Source: Flammeovirga agarivorans (GTDB taxonomy: Bacteria; Bacteroidota; Bacteroidia; Cytophagales; Flammeovirgaceae). From it: a stretch of DNA of 64,000 bases. The DNA is taken from assembly GCF_012641475.1 (NCBI RefSeq), contig NZ_JABAIL010000004.1, positions 496,001-560,000 on the forward strand, written 5' to 3'. Every line of letters starts with the position of its first letter. The stretch's first letter is position 1. Below the pieces are notes generated by a model that saw only the letters and a program-made list of their open reading frames with translations, searched no databases and had not been told where the DNA came from. This document shows positions 7,878 to 17,704 of the stretch, piece by piece. A program made the translations under genes and the position numbers.

Positions 7878-9863
7878 TTATCTCGTTTCCATTTTCACCT
7901 TCCGAACCAAAGTAACTATAAACTTGGCTCCTTTACCTTCTTCACTTTCAACATGAATCTTTCCTTTCATAGCCTCAGTAAATTTCTTTGCGATACTTAA
8001 TCCTAGCCCTGTAGATGATTCTCCATCAGTAGGTTTTGCACTTAAACGTTGAAACTTACCAAACAGCTTTTCCTTATCTTCTAAAGAAAGGCCAGGTCCA
8101 TGATCTCGTACTGATAACCTTACCTTTTCTTGATCACAAAACTCTATTTCAACATCGATCCTCTCATTTTTTGGAGAGAACTTAATTGCATTTGACAATA
8201 GATTTTCGAGAATCTGACGAACTCCGTTAGGGTCAGCTAATACTACACAAGGCTTTAATCGTTGATACACCTCTATTCCTTTTCTTTCTGCTTTTTTTGT
8301 CAGTTGCTCAACTACCGTTTCAACCACTTCATCCAATTCAAATTCTACAATTTCAAGATTTAAGTGCCCCGCCTCAATCGCTTTAACATCTAGAATTCTA
8401 GTTATCATTTCCTGCATTCTCCATAATGCCCTTGTTACACCAGAAATACATTCTTGTTCTTCATCCTTAAGCTCTGATTCTAAAATTTGTGATAAACTTA
8501 ATGCTGACGTTAAAGGGTTTCTCAAATCATGAGCAACTACACCTATTAAATGATTCTTCTCTTCATTTAATGTATTTAAGCGTTCATTCTGACACTCAAT
8601 CTCTTGATAAGATACCTTTAATTTTTCCTGTTGGGTTAGTAATTGTTCATTGGCTAAACTTAATCTTTCTGCCAGTGTTTTTTTCTTGTTCTTTTGTTTG
8701 ATAATATAGGCTAGGAAAACTGCAAGTATTAAACAGATTACAATAATTGAAAAAAGAAAAAACCATTGTTTCTTCATCTTTAATTCTTGCAGTTTTTGTT
8801 GTTCTGTTAATAATCTATTTTCAGCTTCCTGTTGACTAAATCGAACTTGATTTTCAAGATCAGCTATCTCTCTCATCTTTTCTTGATTGTACACACTATC
8901 ATACATATCATGAGAAAGTTTCTGGAACTTTAACGCTTGGTAATAATCTTTTTGCTCTTCATATAATACTGCTAGCTGATAAGCGACTGAAACCAATTCT
9001 AATTTTGCTCCGGTCTGTTGAACCAGATTATACCCTTTTTTCGCATACTCTAAAGCCTTACGATTATCTCCTAATGTCCTATAGGTATCTGAAAGTCCTG
9101 AGCAAACATGAATTAGACCTCTAATATCATTGATTTCATTAAGTATTTTATAAGATGCCTGATAAGCTTTTAATGCCTGCTTTGTCTTATTTAGTCGAAG
9201 ATAAACTATAGCAATATCGTTATAAGAATATGCTAAAGCGTTTCTACTTCCTTTCTTCTTTTCTTCGTATAACTTTTGTCGAATAGCCAAAGCCTGTTTA
9301 TGATATGATATGGACTCATCATAATTTTCCATGTAGGTATTAATATTCGCCATATTACTAAAAGCAAGTGCTTTCAATTCATCGGAAGAGTTGTCATTTA
9401 GTAATGAGAATCCTTTTTGATAGTATTCTAATGCTTTATCAAGCTCAGCTTGAACTTCATATACTTTACCGATATTTTGAATTGAGTTATTCCAATGAGA
9501 AGTATCCTTTAAACTTTCTGAAATCTTTGCTGCTTCAAAGTAATCTTTTAAGGCTTCACCATATTCGGCTTTATAAAAATTTGCAACGCCTCTCCTATGA
9601 TACACTTTTTGTAAATGTCCTTGATTAGATGTTTGAAGAGCGATTTTAAGTGCTTGATTGAGATAATAGATCGAAGAATCTGGAGCATACTGATAGTATA
9701 ATCCCGACAACTGAAACAATGCATCAATGTTATGATCATCCATTTCATGTTGGAAATTCACCTGCTTAAGACTATCTATTTTTTGACGTTTTGATGCTAG
9801 AGGATCAACCGCAAACAAATGATATGATAGTAGAAGAAAAGATAGAAAGTATAATAGCTTCAA
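7878..9863 (-). CDS. TPR-repeat sensor histidine kinase
   Basis: Membrane-bound two-component sensor. With the TTG start at 9863 the protein begins as a good signal peptide (KLLYFLSFLLLSYHLFA). About 300 periplasmic residues of tetratricopeptide repeats follow (for example YNDIAIVYLRLNKTKQALKA), then one transmembrane helix (FLFSIIVICLILAVFLAYII), a coiled coil, a HisKA domain with phospho-acceptor His in VVAHDLRNP (residue 445 from this start) and a HATPase domain with N box LLSNAIKFSP, G1 DHGPGLS and G2 TGLGLSIAKKF. No ATG exists near the N-terminus. A second TTG at 9893 lies inside a promoter-like TTTTG and is less likely. No receiver or response regulator gene is adjacent, so this is an orphan kinase with unknown signal. 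Confidence 0.88.
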   Translation of the reverse strand: MKLLYFLSFLLLSYHLFAVDPLASKRQKIDSLKQVNFQHEMDDHNIDALFQLSGLYYQYAPDSSIYYLNQALKIALQTSNQGHLQKVYHRRGVANFYKAEYGEALKDYFEAAKISESLKDTSHWNNSIQNIGKVYEVQAELDKALEYYQKGFSLLNDNSSDELKALAFSNMANINTYMENYDESISYHKQALAIRQKLYEEKKKGSRNALAYSYNDIAIVYLRLNKTKQALKAYQASYKILNEINDIRGLIHVCSGLSDTYRTLGDNRKALEYAKKGYNLVQQTGAKLELVSVAYQLAVLYEEQKDYYQALKFQKLSHDMYDSVYNQEKMREIADLENQVRFSQQEAENRLLTEQQKLQELKMKKQWFFLFSIIVICLILAVFLAYIIKQKNKKKTLAERLSLANEQLLTQQEKLKVSYQEIECQNERLNTLNEEKNHLIGVVAHDLRNPLTSALSLSQILESELKDEEQECISGVTRALWRMQEMITRILDVKAIEAGHLNLEIVEFELDEVVETVVEQLTKKAERKGIEVYQRLKPCVVLADPNGVRQILENLLSNAIKFSPKNERIDVEIEFCDQEKVRLSVRDHGPGLSLEDKEKLFGKFQRLSAKPTDGESSTGLGLSIAKKFTEAMKGKIHVESEEGKGAKFIVTLVRKVKMETR

Positions 9864-9958
9864 AGGAGTAGTGTTAGTTGAATGTAATAGCAAAATATAA
9901 TGTAGGAAAAATATTTAGAGTTGGGAAGTATTCTCTTGAAAATATTTGATTGGAATTC

Positions 9959-10468
9959 TTAAAAATAAGGTGACTTATATTCAATCTTATAATCTTCAAA
10001 AGAAACACCCTCGTATGCTGCTTCATGCATAAAAGATAATATTAAATGCATTTTATCTTTAGACTGATAACCCGGTACAGGTAAAGGATTTGCTTGTAAA
10101 TTCTCATCCCCTTTAACCCATATAAAAACAGTGGTTGGAAAACTCATATTCCCATTTAATAATAATGCAGCAAGCTCTTCTTCAGTAAATGAGGAGCCTT
10201 GAAATTGGAACTCATGATGACTTTCTCCATTCAGCTTAACGGCATAATAATTTTCATTGATATATTCGGCAACTTTGGGATCTGAAAAAGTAGTTTTATC
10301 CATTTTTTTACACCAAGTACACCAATCAGTATATATATCAATCATAAACTGTTTTTGCTCTAATTTATTCCTAAGTAATGCCTCTTCGAATGTTAACCAT
10401 TCTACTTTGGATTGAGTAAAAGCAGTATTACTAAAAGTAAGAATAAGAAGGATAATTAAGACTCTCAT
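9959..10468 (-). CDS. Exported thioredoxin-like protein
   Basis: A 169-residue protein with an N-terminal signal peptide (residues 1-18, ending FSNTAFTQ). It has a thioredoxin-fold active site W49-C50-T-W-C53-K in the context IDIYTDWCTWCKKMDK, and a cis-proline loop MSFPTTVF. The longer gap between these elements resembles the Thioredoxin_7/DUF255-like subgroup. It probably reduces or isomerises disulfides in the periplasm. It is divergent from the peptidase gene at 10620 and co-directional with the histidine kinase (65-95 bases apart). The partner protein is unknown. Confidence 0.85.
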   Translation of the reverse strand: MRVLIILLILTFSNTAFTQSKVEWLTFEEALLRNKLEQKQFMIDIYTDWCTWCKKMDKTTFSDPKVAEYINENYYAVKLNGESHHEFQFQGSSFTEEELAALLLNGNMSFPTTVFIWVKGDENLQANPLPVPGYQSKDKMHLILSFMHEAAYEGVSFEDYKIEYKSPYF

Positions 10469-10570
10469 TGTTGTGCATTTTAAATGTTGAAGATAAATGA
10501 TTTTAATTCACTTTTCTTCAACTTTAACATTATCTAAATTTAAAGTTTATTAATTAAAAAATCTATTCTA

Positions 10571-10578
10571 TACTTTTG
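10571..10578 (+). promoter_or_regulatory. Candidate -7 element for the S9 peptidase gene
   Basis: TACTTTTG matches TAnnTTTG exactly, 41 bases before the ATG. The -33 region is weak (AGTTTA). Confidence 0.4.
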
Positions 10579-10619
10579 TTGCTGATTAAACACATATACA
10601 TTTAAAATCTTTCTTTTTA

Positions 10620-12764
10620 ATGAAACGAATTGCATACTCAACTTCTTTTTTTGTGATGTTATTGTTGATGGTATTTTCAGCAAATGCACAAAAAAAAGAA
10701 TTAAGTATTAAAGACGGTATTGTTGGCTATTGGTCACTCTACCCAGAATACAAATCAGTACAATGGTTACCTAATAGCAAAGGCTACTATGTTGAATCAA
10801 CAAAAGATGCTTTTCTTAAAGTAAATGCAAAAAAAGGTACTTCTACTTCACTTATCTCCTTAGAAGAACTGAAAAAATCAAACTCAGAATTAGAAAAACT
10901 TTCAAGACTGCCTAGAGTAGAATTTATTGATGGTTCTTCTTTTGTCTTCCAATTCAATAACAAAGTTTATCATACAGATCTTAACAGTAAAACATCTCAA
11001 GTGACTACCACTTTTGATGGAGCAAATGTTGATTTCACAAAAGATTTCAAAAATTCTGCTTACACAAAAGAGAATAATTTATTCATCTCTGTTGATGGTA
11101 AAGAAATTCAAATCTCACATGAGACTAATAAAGCAATAGAATTTGGTAAAACAGTTCATAGAAATGAATTTGGAATCCATAAAGGTACTTATTGGTCACC
11201 GAAAGGAACAGCTCTAGCTTATTACAGAAATGATCAAACAATGGTTACTGACTATCCATTAGTTGATATTTCATCAATACCTGCTAAAGAAGCTCCAGTT
11301 AAATACCCAATGGCAGGGCAAAAATCTGAAGAAGTGACTCTTCACATTTACAATGTAGCTGCTCAGAAAAGTATCCAAGTAAATACAGAAGGACCAAAAG
11401 AACAATATCTTACTAATATTGCTTGGAGTCCTGATGAAAAGTTTGTCTTTATTGGAATTTTAAATAGAGACCAAAACCACCTAGTACTTAACCAATATGA
11501 TGCTTCTACTGGTGCGTTTGTAAAAACACTATTCGAGGAAAAAGATGATAAATACTTATCGTTAACTCATCCAATGGAATTTTTACCAAACAGTACTACA
11601 GAATTTATCTGGAGAACAGAAAAGAATGGTTTCGAACATGTCTATCTATACAACACTGATGGTAAAGAATTAGCTCAAATCACAAAAGGTGATTGGGTCG
11701 TTATGGATGTAATTGGATTTGACAGAAAGAACCAAAATCTTTATGTTTTAGGAACGGATAACAATGGGTTAGATCGTCAAGTTTATAAGGCGAATATTAA
11801 ATCGAAAACTGTTAAGAAAATCACATCTTTATCTGGTGTATACAGTGGTGTTCAGTACGATGTTACCACCAATTTATTCTTGGCAAGTTTTTCAAATACA
11901 ACAACACCAAACAAACAATTTGTATTTGATGGCAATGGTAAAGTAATAAAAACTATTGTTGACGCAGAAAACCCATTAGCTGATTTCAATGTTTCTCCTG
12001 TTGAATTAGGTACAATTACAGCTGCTGATGGAAAAACAATTTTGAATACAAGAATGTTAAAACCATCTAACTTCGATAAGAATAAGAAGTACCCTGTTAT
12101 AGTTTATGTATATGGCGGTCCCGGAGTGCAGCTTATCACTAATCGTTGGAATGCAGGAGCATCTTACTGGATGCAAACAGCAGCTCAAAATGGATATATC
12201 ATTTACACTGTAGAAAGTAGAGGCTCTGAAAACAGAGGTAAAGAGTTTGAACAAGTAACCCATTTACATTTAGGTGAAGAAGAAATTGCAGACCAAATCA
12301 AAGGTGTAGAATATTTAAAATCTTTACCCTATGTTGACCAAGACAAGATGGCGATTCATGGATGGTCTTATGGTGGTTTTATGACAACATCACTTATGAC
12401 AAAAACAGCAGGAACTTTCAAAGTTGGTGTTGCAGGTGGTCCTGTTATGGATTGGAAAATGTATGAAGTGATGTATGGTGAGAGATATATGTCAACACCT
12501 CAGAAGAATCCTGGAGGATACGAAAAAGCAAGTCTTTTGAATAAAACAGACCTTCTGAAAGATAAACTTTTAATTATACATGGTTTGATTGATGATGTTG
12601 TAGTTCCTCAACATTCATTTAGGTTCTTACAAGAATGTGTCAGTAATGAAGTACAAGTCGACTTCTTTACCTACCCTGGACACCCTCACAATGTAAGAGG
12701 CAAAGATAGAGTGCATTTAATGAATAAGGTATTAATGTACATTGACGCAGAGTTGATGAATTAA
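10620..12764 (+). CDS. Dipeptidyl peptidase IV-type S9 serine peptidase
   Basis: Exported serine exopeptidase of 714 residues, likely releasing Xaa-Pro or Xaa-Ala dipeptides in the periplasm. Signal peptide 1-23 (ends FSANAQ). Residues ~30-455 form the eight-bladed DPPIV N-terminal propeller (GVVGYW-like DGIVGYWSLYPEYK, WSPDEKFVFIG). The C-terminal alpha/beta hydrolase domain starts near YPVIVYVYGGPG. The catalytic triad reads Ser583 (GWSYGG), Asp658 (GLIDDVV) and His690 (GHPHNVRG). It probably supplies dipeptides for transporters such as the POT protein encoded at 17705; that link is inference. It stands alone with its own promoter and terminator. Confidence 0.93.
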   Translation: MKRIAYSTSFFVMLLLMVFSANAQKKELSIKDGIVGYWSLYPEYKSVQWLPNSKGYYVESTKDAFLKVNAKKGTSTSLISLEELKKSNSELEKLSRLPRVEFIDGSSFVFQFNNKVYHTDLNSKTSQVTTTFDGANVDFTKDFKNSAYTKENNLFISVDGKEIQISHETNKAIEFGKTVHRNEFGIHKGTYWSPKGTALAYYRNDQTMVTDYPLVDISSIPAKEAPVKYPMAGQKSEEVTLHIYNVAAQKSIQVNTEGPKEQYLTNIAWSPDEKFVFIGILNRDQNHLVLNQYDASTGAFVKTLFEEKDDKYLSLTHPMEFLPNSTTEFIWRTEKNGFEHVYLYNTDGKELAQITKGDWVVMDVIGFDRKNQNLYVLGTDNNGLDRQVYKANIKSKTVKKITSLSGVYSGVQYDVTTNLFLASFSNTTTPNKQFVFDGNGKVIKTIVDAENPLADFNVSPVELGTITAADGKTILNTRMLKPSNFDKNKKYPVIVYVYGGPGVQLITNRWNAGASYWMQTAAQNGYIIYTVESRGSENRGKEFEQVTHLHLGEEEIADQIKGVEYLKSLPYVDQDKMAIHGWSYGGFMTTSLMTKTAGTFKVGVAGGPVMDWKMYEVMYGERYMSTPQKNPGGYEKASLLNKTDLLKDKLLIIHGLIDDVVVPQHSFRFLQECVSNEVQVDFFTYPGHPHNVRGKDRVHLMNKVLMYIDAELMN

Positions 12765-12770
12765 TTCATA

Positions 12771-12808
12771 AAAAGAGCTTCTTCAACAAGGAGCTCTTTT
12801 TATTTTTT
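12771..12808 (+). terminator. Terminator of the S9 peptidase gene
   Basis: A 13-bp stem with one G-T pair (12771-12783 with 12788-12800), 4-base loop, then a T-rich tail. Confidence 0.85.
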
Positions 12809-13021
12809 ATGCTTTTATTTACTTAATAATTACAAAAGACCGTAACTATTTCTATTTTCGAGACTAAATTGAAAATCTATTGTGTATTTATTTTATCAAT
12901 AAGTTGAAATTAGATCATGTTCAACTCTATGCTACTTGTAATAAATACACAAACTCAACGTGTTACATAGATCAACTATTAAAATCAGATTTACATCTTT
13001 TTAAAGAGATAAATTATAGAA

Positions 13022-14323
13022 ATGAAAAAACTTGCATTACACTGGAAAATCATCATTGGTATGGTCTTAGGCCTTTTTCTAGGTCTATCTTTAAGTTATG
13101 CCGGACTTGCCCAGTTTTCTAGTGATTGGATTAAACCTTTCGGAACAATCTTCATCCGTCTACTAAAATTAATTGCCGTTCCTCTAGTATTAATTTCATT
13201 GGTTAATGGAGTTTCATCCATGACAGACCTTTCTAAATTATCAAAGATGGGTGGTAGAGCTGTTGGAATTTATCTAACAACAACGATTATTGCTGTATCT
13301 ATCGGTTTAGTTCTGGTTAACCTTTTCCAACCCGGTGCAGGCTTTTCCAACGAGTTAAGAGAGACCTTTTTAACCAAGTTTGCTGATACTGCCTCTTCCA
13401 AAACGCAGATGGCTTTAGCTGTTCAACAAAGAAGCCCATTACAGCCATTATTAGATATGGTACCCGGTAATATCTTCAATGCGATGAGCAGTAACAGTAA
13501 TATGTTACAAGTAATCTTCTTTGCCATATTATTTAGTATTGCTTTAGTTGCAATTCCTTCTGAACATGGTAAGGCTGTTAAAAACTTGTTCAATAGTCTT
13601 GATAAGGTCATTTTAAAAATGGTTGATCTTATTATGTTATTTGCTCCTTATGGTGTATTCGCATTAATCACATCACTAATTACAGATTTCACCGGAGACG
13701 ATCCTTCCAAAGCATCTCAACTATTAATTGCATTAGGTTTCTACTCTTTAGTAGTTGTAATGGGATTAACTATAATGATTACTGTAGTGTATCCTACTAT
13801 TCTAAAAGTATTTGCAAAGGTAAATTTCTCGACTTTCATCCGTGGGATTTTCCCTGCACAGATGATGGCGTTTTCAACAAGTTCATCTGCTGCAGCATTA
13901 CCGGTAACAATGAAGCAAGTTGAAGAAGAATTAGGTGTATCCGAAGAAACTACAAGTTTTGTTTTGCCATTAGGTGCAACTATTAACATGGATGGCACAT
14001 GTCTATACCAAGGTGTTGCTGCAGTTTTTATTGCTCAAGTATTTGGTATTGATTTAACATTAGGCGAACAACTTTCTATTGTAATTACAGCTACATTAGC
14101 ATCAATAGGTGCTGCTGCAGTTCCTGGTGCTGGCATTATCATGCTAATTATTGTTCTTGAACAAGTTGGATTACCTTCTGAGGGTATTGCACTAATTCTT
14201 GCACCAGATAGAATTCTTGATATGTTTAGAACAGTAGTGAATGTAACTGGAGACGCTTCAGTAGCAATTTTAGTTGATCGCTCTGTAGGCAATAAACCAA
14301 AGATTGAAGAAACTGCTGAATAA
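13022..14323 (+). CDS. Dicarboxylate/amino acid:cation symporter (DAACS family)
   Basis: Secondary transporter of the GltP/DctA/GltPh family, coupling Na+ or H+ to uptake of glutamate, aspartate or C4-dicarboxylates. It has 433 residues with about eight hydrophobic helices. The re-entrant loop HP1 signature FSTSSSAAALPVTM and the TM7 signature LPLGATINMDGTCLYQG are present, and HP2 appears as ATLASIGAAAVPGAG. The TM8 substrate-binding block reads DRILDMFRTVVNVTGDA; Arg in the DxxxDxxRT region is usually linked to amino-acid side-chain recognition, so exact substrate remains open. The gap before it (257 bases) shows no firm promoter match; a terminator follows. Confidence 0.93.
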   Translation: MKKLALHWKIIIGMVLGLFLGLSLSYAGLAQFSSDWIKPFGTIFIRLLKLIAVPLVLISLVNGVSSMTDLSKLSKMGGRAVGIYLTTTIIAVSIGLVLVNLFQPGAGFSNELRETFLTKFADTASSKTQMALAVQQRSPLQPLLDMVPGNIFNAMSSNSNMLQVIFFAILFSIALVAIPSEHGKAVKNLFNSLDKVILKMVDLIMLFAPYGVFALITSLITDFTGDDPSKASQLLIALGFYSLVVVMGLTIMITVVYPTILKVFAKVNFSTFIRGIFPAQMMAFSTSSSAAALPVTMKQVEEELGVSEETTSFVLPLGATINMDGTCLYQGVAAVFIAQVFGIDLTLGEQLSIVITATLASIGAAAVPGAGIIMLIIVLEQVGLPSEGIALILAPDRILDMFRTVVNVTGDASVAILVDRSVGNKPKIEETAE

Positions 14324-14345
14324 ACTTTTCCTTAGTCTTTAGAAG

Positions 14346-14384
14346 AAACAGCCAATTTCAATTTAAGAAGTTGGCTGTTTTTTT
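14346..14384 (+). terminator. Terminator of the DAACS transporter gene
   Basis: A 10-bp perfect stem (14346-14355 with 14371-14380), 15-base loop, followed by a run of T. Confidence 0.82.
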
Positions 14385-14481
14385 ATTTGAGATATTTATG
14401 AAAGTAAATGGCAGAACTCTTTTGTTTCGATCATTTACATTTAAAAGGTGAATCATAAAACTATTTGATTCCCTTTTTTCT

Positions 14482-14489
14482 TATCTTTG
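14482..14489 (+). promoter_or_regulatory. Candidate -7 element for rlhA
   Basis: TATCTTTG matches TAnnTTTG exactly and ends 30 bases before the ATG at 14520. A longer open frame would begin at the TTG inside this element (14487), which argues against that longer start. Confidence 0.5.
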
Positions 14490-14519
14490 CAGACAATTCT
14501 CATCACTTTAACACTTTAC

Positions 14520-16397
14520 ATGAGGTCTCTTGAATTATTAGCTCCTGCTAAGAATATAGAAATAGGTATGGCTGCCATTAACCATGGTGCTGATGCAGTA
14601 TATATTGGTCCATCTAATTTTGGCGCTCGTGATGCTGTAGGCAATAGCGTTTCAGATATAGCAAAATTAACGAAACATGCACATCGTTTCCATTCAAAGA
14701 TTTTTGCTACAATGAATACGCTTCTTTTTGATAATGAGCTGGAACAAGCACATAAACTTGCATGGCAGTTATATGATGCAGGTGTTGATGCTCTTATCAT
14801 TCAAGATATGGGAATGTTAGAAATGGACTTACCTCCTATTCCTTTACATGCAAGTACTCAAACTCACAACCTACATTTAGAGAAAGTTCAGTTCCTAGAA
14901 AAAGTAGGATTTGATAGAGTAGTTTTAGCAAGAGAATGCTCAATTAAAGACATTGAAGAAATTGGTAAAGCGACGAATGTAGAATTAGAGGCCTTTGTTG
15001 CTGGAGCTCTTTGTGTTAGTCTTAGTGGCCAATGTTATATGTCTAATAACGTAGGTGACAGATCTGCTAACAGAGGTGCATGTGGTCAACCTTGTCGTTT
15101 ACCGTTTGATTTAGTTGATAGTAATGGTACAAAGCTGGCCAACCAGAAACATTTACTATCACTTAAAGACCTTAATTTGAGTGACTATGTTTTACCTCTT
15201 GCTAGAGCTGGTATCAAATCATTTAAAATTGAAGGTAGATTAAAGGATGAGTCCTATGTCATTAATCAAGTTGGTAGTTTTAGAAAGCGTATTGACTTTG
15301 TATTAGATAAATATGGTAACGAGTTCACTGCTGATTCCCAAGGAAAAACAACGTTGGACTTTGACCCTGCCATGGAAAAGACCTATAATAGAGGCTTTAC
15401 TACCTATTTTTACGAAAAAAGAAACCCTGAGATTGTTCACTTCGACTCACCTAAAGCCATAGGCGATAAAGTGGGTGTTGTAAAACAAATCAAAGCCAAT
15501 CAGTATCTTGTTGAAATGCAAGATGGCAAAAAACTTATTCCTGGAGATGGTCTTTGTTTCTATGATAAATATGAAAAACTTCAAGGAATGAAGGTTGAGC
15601 ATGTTGATAATGAAGGCTGGATTAAAACTTCGTTAGTTATGGGAGTTCGAGTTGGTGCAGAAATCTATAGAAATTATGATCAAGCATTCAATAAAGAACT
15701 TAAATCTCAAAAAACCGTTCGTAAAATTGAGAGTGATATCTCGATGACATGGAAAAACCATACTATTACTTTGTCAATCAAAGATATATATGGAAATTCA
15801 TTGTCACAAAGCTATAAAGAGCCATTTGAAGTGGCATCCAATAAAGAGAAAGCTGAACAAAATTTACAAAAGTCATTAAAGAAGACGGGTAATACAATTT
15901 TCTTAATCAATGAGGTTACCCTTCCAAAAGGTGAATTACCTTTTATTCCAAGTGGTAAGTTGAATCAAATGCGAAGAGATCTTATCGATGCTTTTGAGGC
16001 TAAAAGAAATGCTGAATACAAACAAGCTCCAAGGTTAAACACGGAAATTGATGACAGCTACCCATTCCCTGCTAAAATTCAAAAGTGGGATCATCATGGT
16101 AATGTATTAAATAAGCTTGCTCGTCAATTTTATGCTAAACATGGTGTTACTGAAATTGAAGAAGGGTTCGAAGGAAGAGAAGATAAAAGTAAGCTTCGCT
16201 TGATGACAACAAAGCACTGTTTACGATACCAAATTGGGTTATGTGATGAATATGAAACATTTGTGACACCACCGGAAAATGTAAAGTATCCTTTATTCTT
16301 ACAGTCGAAAAAAGACCGATATAAACTTAAATTCAATTGTAAGGATTGTGTCATGATGATTGATGATGCACCTGAAGAAGAAGAAGTAAACAGCTAG
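14520..16397 (+). CDS. rlhA: U32 family 23S rRNA C2501 hydroxylation protein (RlhA-like)
   Basis: E. coli RlhA (YdcP) is needed for 5-hydroxycytidine formation in 23S rRNA; this protein follows it along its length. With the ATG at 14520 it has 625 residues and starts MRSLELLAPAKNIEIG. It contains the full U32 signature E-x-F-x2-G-A-L-C-x4-G-x-C-x-M-S (EAFVAGALCVSLSGQCYMS), then the additional Cys pair region RGACGQPCRLP and the HLLSLKDLNL and SFKIEGRLKD blocks. The C-terminal part holds the late Cys motifs KHCLRYQIGLC and LKFNCKDC, matching RlhA and absent from the shorter TrhP type; these conserved cysteines may bind iron-sulfur. Historical "peptidase" naming is not supported by function. 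It is a single-gene unit with its own promoter candidate and terminator. Confidence 0.88.
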   Translation: MRSLELLAPAKNIEIGMAAINHGADAVYIGPSNFGARDAVGNSVSDIAKLTKHAHRFHSKIFATMNTLLFDNELEQAHKLAWQLYDAGVDALIIQDMGMLEMDLPPIPLHASTQTHNLHLEKVQFLEKVGFDRVVLARECSIKDIEEIGKATNVELEAFVAGALCVSLSGQCYMSNNVGDRSANRGACGQPCRLPFDLVDSNGTKLANQKHLLSLKDLNLSDYVLPLARAGIKSFKIEGRLKDESYVINQVGSFRKRIDFVLDKYGNEFTADSQGKTTLDFDPAMEKTYNRGFTTYFYEKRNPEIVHFDSPKAIGDKVGVVKQIKANQYLVEMQDGKKLIPGDGLCFYDKYEKLQGMKVEHVDNEGWIKTSLVMGVRVGAEIYRNYDQAFNKELKSQKTVRKIESDISMTWKNHTITLSIKDIYGNSLSQSYKEPFEVASNKEKAEQNLQKSLKKTGNTIFLINEVTLPKGELPFIPSGKLNQMRRDLIDAFEAKRNAEYKQAPRLNTEIDDSYPFPAKIQKWDHHGNVLNKLARQFYAKHGVTEIEEGFEGREDKSKLRLMTTKHCLRYQIGLCDEYETFVTPPENVKYPLFLQSKKDRYKLKFNCKDCVMMIDDAPEEEEVNS

Positions 16398-16418
16398 AAT
16401 TAGCTCATAGTATAAAGT

Positions 16419-16458
16419 AAAAAGCCATACATTGTTATTATACAATGTATGGCTTTTT
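16419..16458. terminator. Bidirectional terminator between rlhA and floA
   Basis: A 17-bp perfect stem (16419-16435 with 16442-16458) and 6-base loop, A-tract on the left and T-tract on the right, so usable from both sides. Confidence 0.92.
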
Positions 16459-16478
16459 TATGATGAATCTAATTAGAT

Positions 16479-17483
16479 TTATTCTTCATCTTCGTCTTCA
16501 GATCTAGAGAAACCACTATCATCCTTGCTTGATTCAGCAATAGAATCTCTCATGGTTGTGTCTGCCTGAAGGTTTTTAAGTTTATAGTAATCCATAATAC
16601 CTAGATTACCACTTCTAAATGCCTCCGCAATTGCTAATGGGACCTCTGCTTCAGCTTCAATTACTTTTGCTCTTGATGCTTGAGCTTTGGCTTTCATTTC
16701 TTGCTCAACTGCAACCGCCATAGCTCTTCTTTCCTCGGCTTTTGCTTCTGCAACTTTTAGATCTGCATCTGCTTGGTCCGTTAGAAGTTTGGCTCCAATA
16801 TTATCTCCCACATCAATATCAGCGATATCAATTGATAAAATTTCAAATGCTGTACCCGAGTCTAAACCTTTTTCCAAAACAAGTCTAGAAATCTTATCTG
16901 GATTTTCTAATACTTCCTTATGAGATAAAGAAGAACCGATAGATGTTACAATACCTTCACCAACACGTGCTAATATTGTTTCCTCACCAGCTCCACCTAC
17001 TAACTGAGCGATATTCGCTCTAACCGTTACTCTTGCTTTTGCTACAAGTTGAATACCATCTTGTGCTACAGCAGATACTGATGGAGTGTTGATCACTTGA
17101 GGATTAACGGAGATTTGAACGGCTTCAAATACGTCTCTACCCGCTAAATCAACCGCTGCTGCCAACTTAAATGACAATGGAATGTTTGCTTTGTCTGCCG
17201 AGATTAAAGCTTTAATGACTGAAGGAACATGACCTCCTGCAAGGTAGTGTGTTTCTAAGTCTGTAGTACTTAGTTCTAATCCAGCTTTAGTTGCGGTAAT
17301 TAATGAGTTAACAATAATTTTAGGTGGGACTTTACGAATACGCATAGTTACAAGGCTAATTAAGCTAATACGTACTCCTGAAAAAATTGCTGTAATCCAT
17401 AGGTTAACAGGTACGAAATACATTAATGTAAAGAAACCTGCGATACCTAGAACTAAAATTACAGCGATAAGAGATAAAGTCAT
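16479..17483 (-). CDS. floA: Flotillin-like protein FloA
   Basis: Membrane scaffold protein thought to organise functional membrane microdomains. It has 334 residues, as in Bacillus FloA. A hydrophobic hairpin anchors the N-terminus (residues 2-24 and ~30-45). Next come the conserved blocks [22 protein letters not shown] and [20 protein letters not shown], the SPFH-like core, and an Ala/Glu-rich coiled coil ([19 protein letters not shown]). The last ~25 residues are acidic (ends SRSEDEDEE), which is an addition to the usual end. It has no NfeD partner gene next to it, unlike in Bacillus. It is divergent from the POT transporter. Confidence 0.95.
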   Translation of the reverse strand: MTLSLIAVILVLGIAGFFTLMYFVPVNLWITAIFSGVRISLISLVTMRIRKVPPKIIVNSLITATKAGLELSTTDLETHYLAGGHVPSVIKALISADKANIPLSFKLAAAVDLAGRDVFEAVQISVNPQVINTPSVSAVAQDGIQLVAKARVTVRANIAQLVGGAGEETILARVGEGIVTSIGSSLSHKEVLENPDKISRLVLEKGLDSGTAFEILSIDIADIDVGDNIGAKLLTDQADADLKVAEAKAEERRAMAVAVEQEMKAKAQASRAKVIEAEAEVPLAIAEAFRSGNLGIMDYYKLKNLQADTTMRDSIAESSKDDSGFSRSEDEDEE

Positions 17484-17704
17484 TTCTTAATTTTAGTTTA
17501 ATTTTATACTAGTTTATATTAAAAGTGTAATATAACATATTAAAATGATTGTAACGATGTCTAATATCAACTTTTTCTTTTGCTAAAATTTTAGATATTT
17601 GCAGTTCACAATTCAATTATCAGAGTGGAATGAATAACTGAACACTTTCGAACTTTCATTGAATAAAGATTTTATTTTTTATTACTAACCAAAACAAAAA
17701 TATT

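Noticed and set aside
12880-13122. Open frame overlapping the start of the DAACS transporter gene
   Set aside because: Its second half lies in another frame of the well-supported transporter, it has no recognisable protein pattern, and it lacks a promoter or conserved start.
14487-14519. TTG start 33 bases upstream for rlhA
   Set aside because: It adds residues absent in the RlhA pattern and the codon sits inside an exact TAnnTTTG -7 element.
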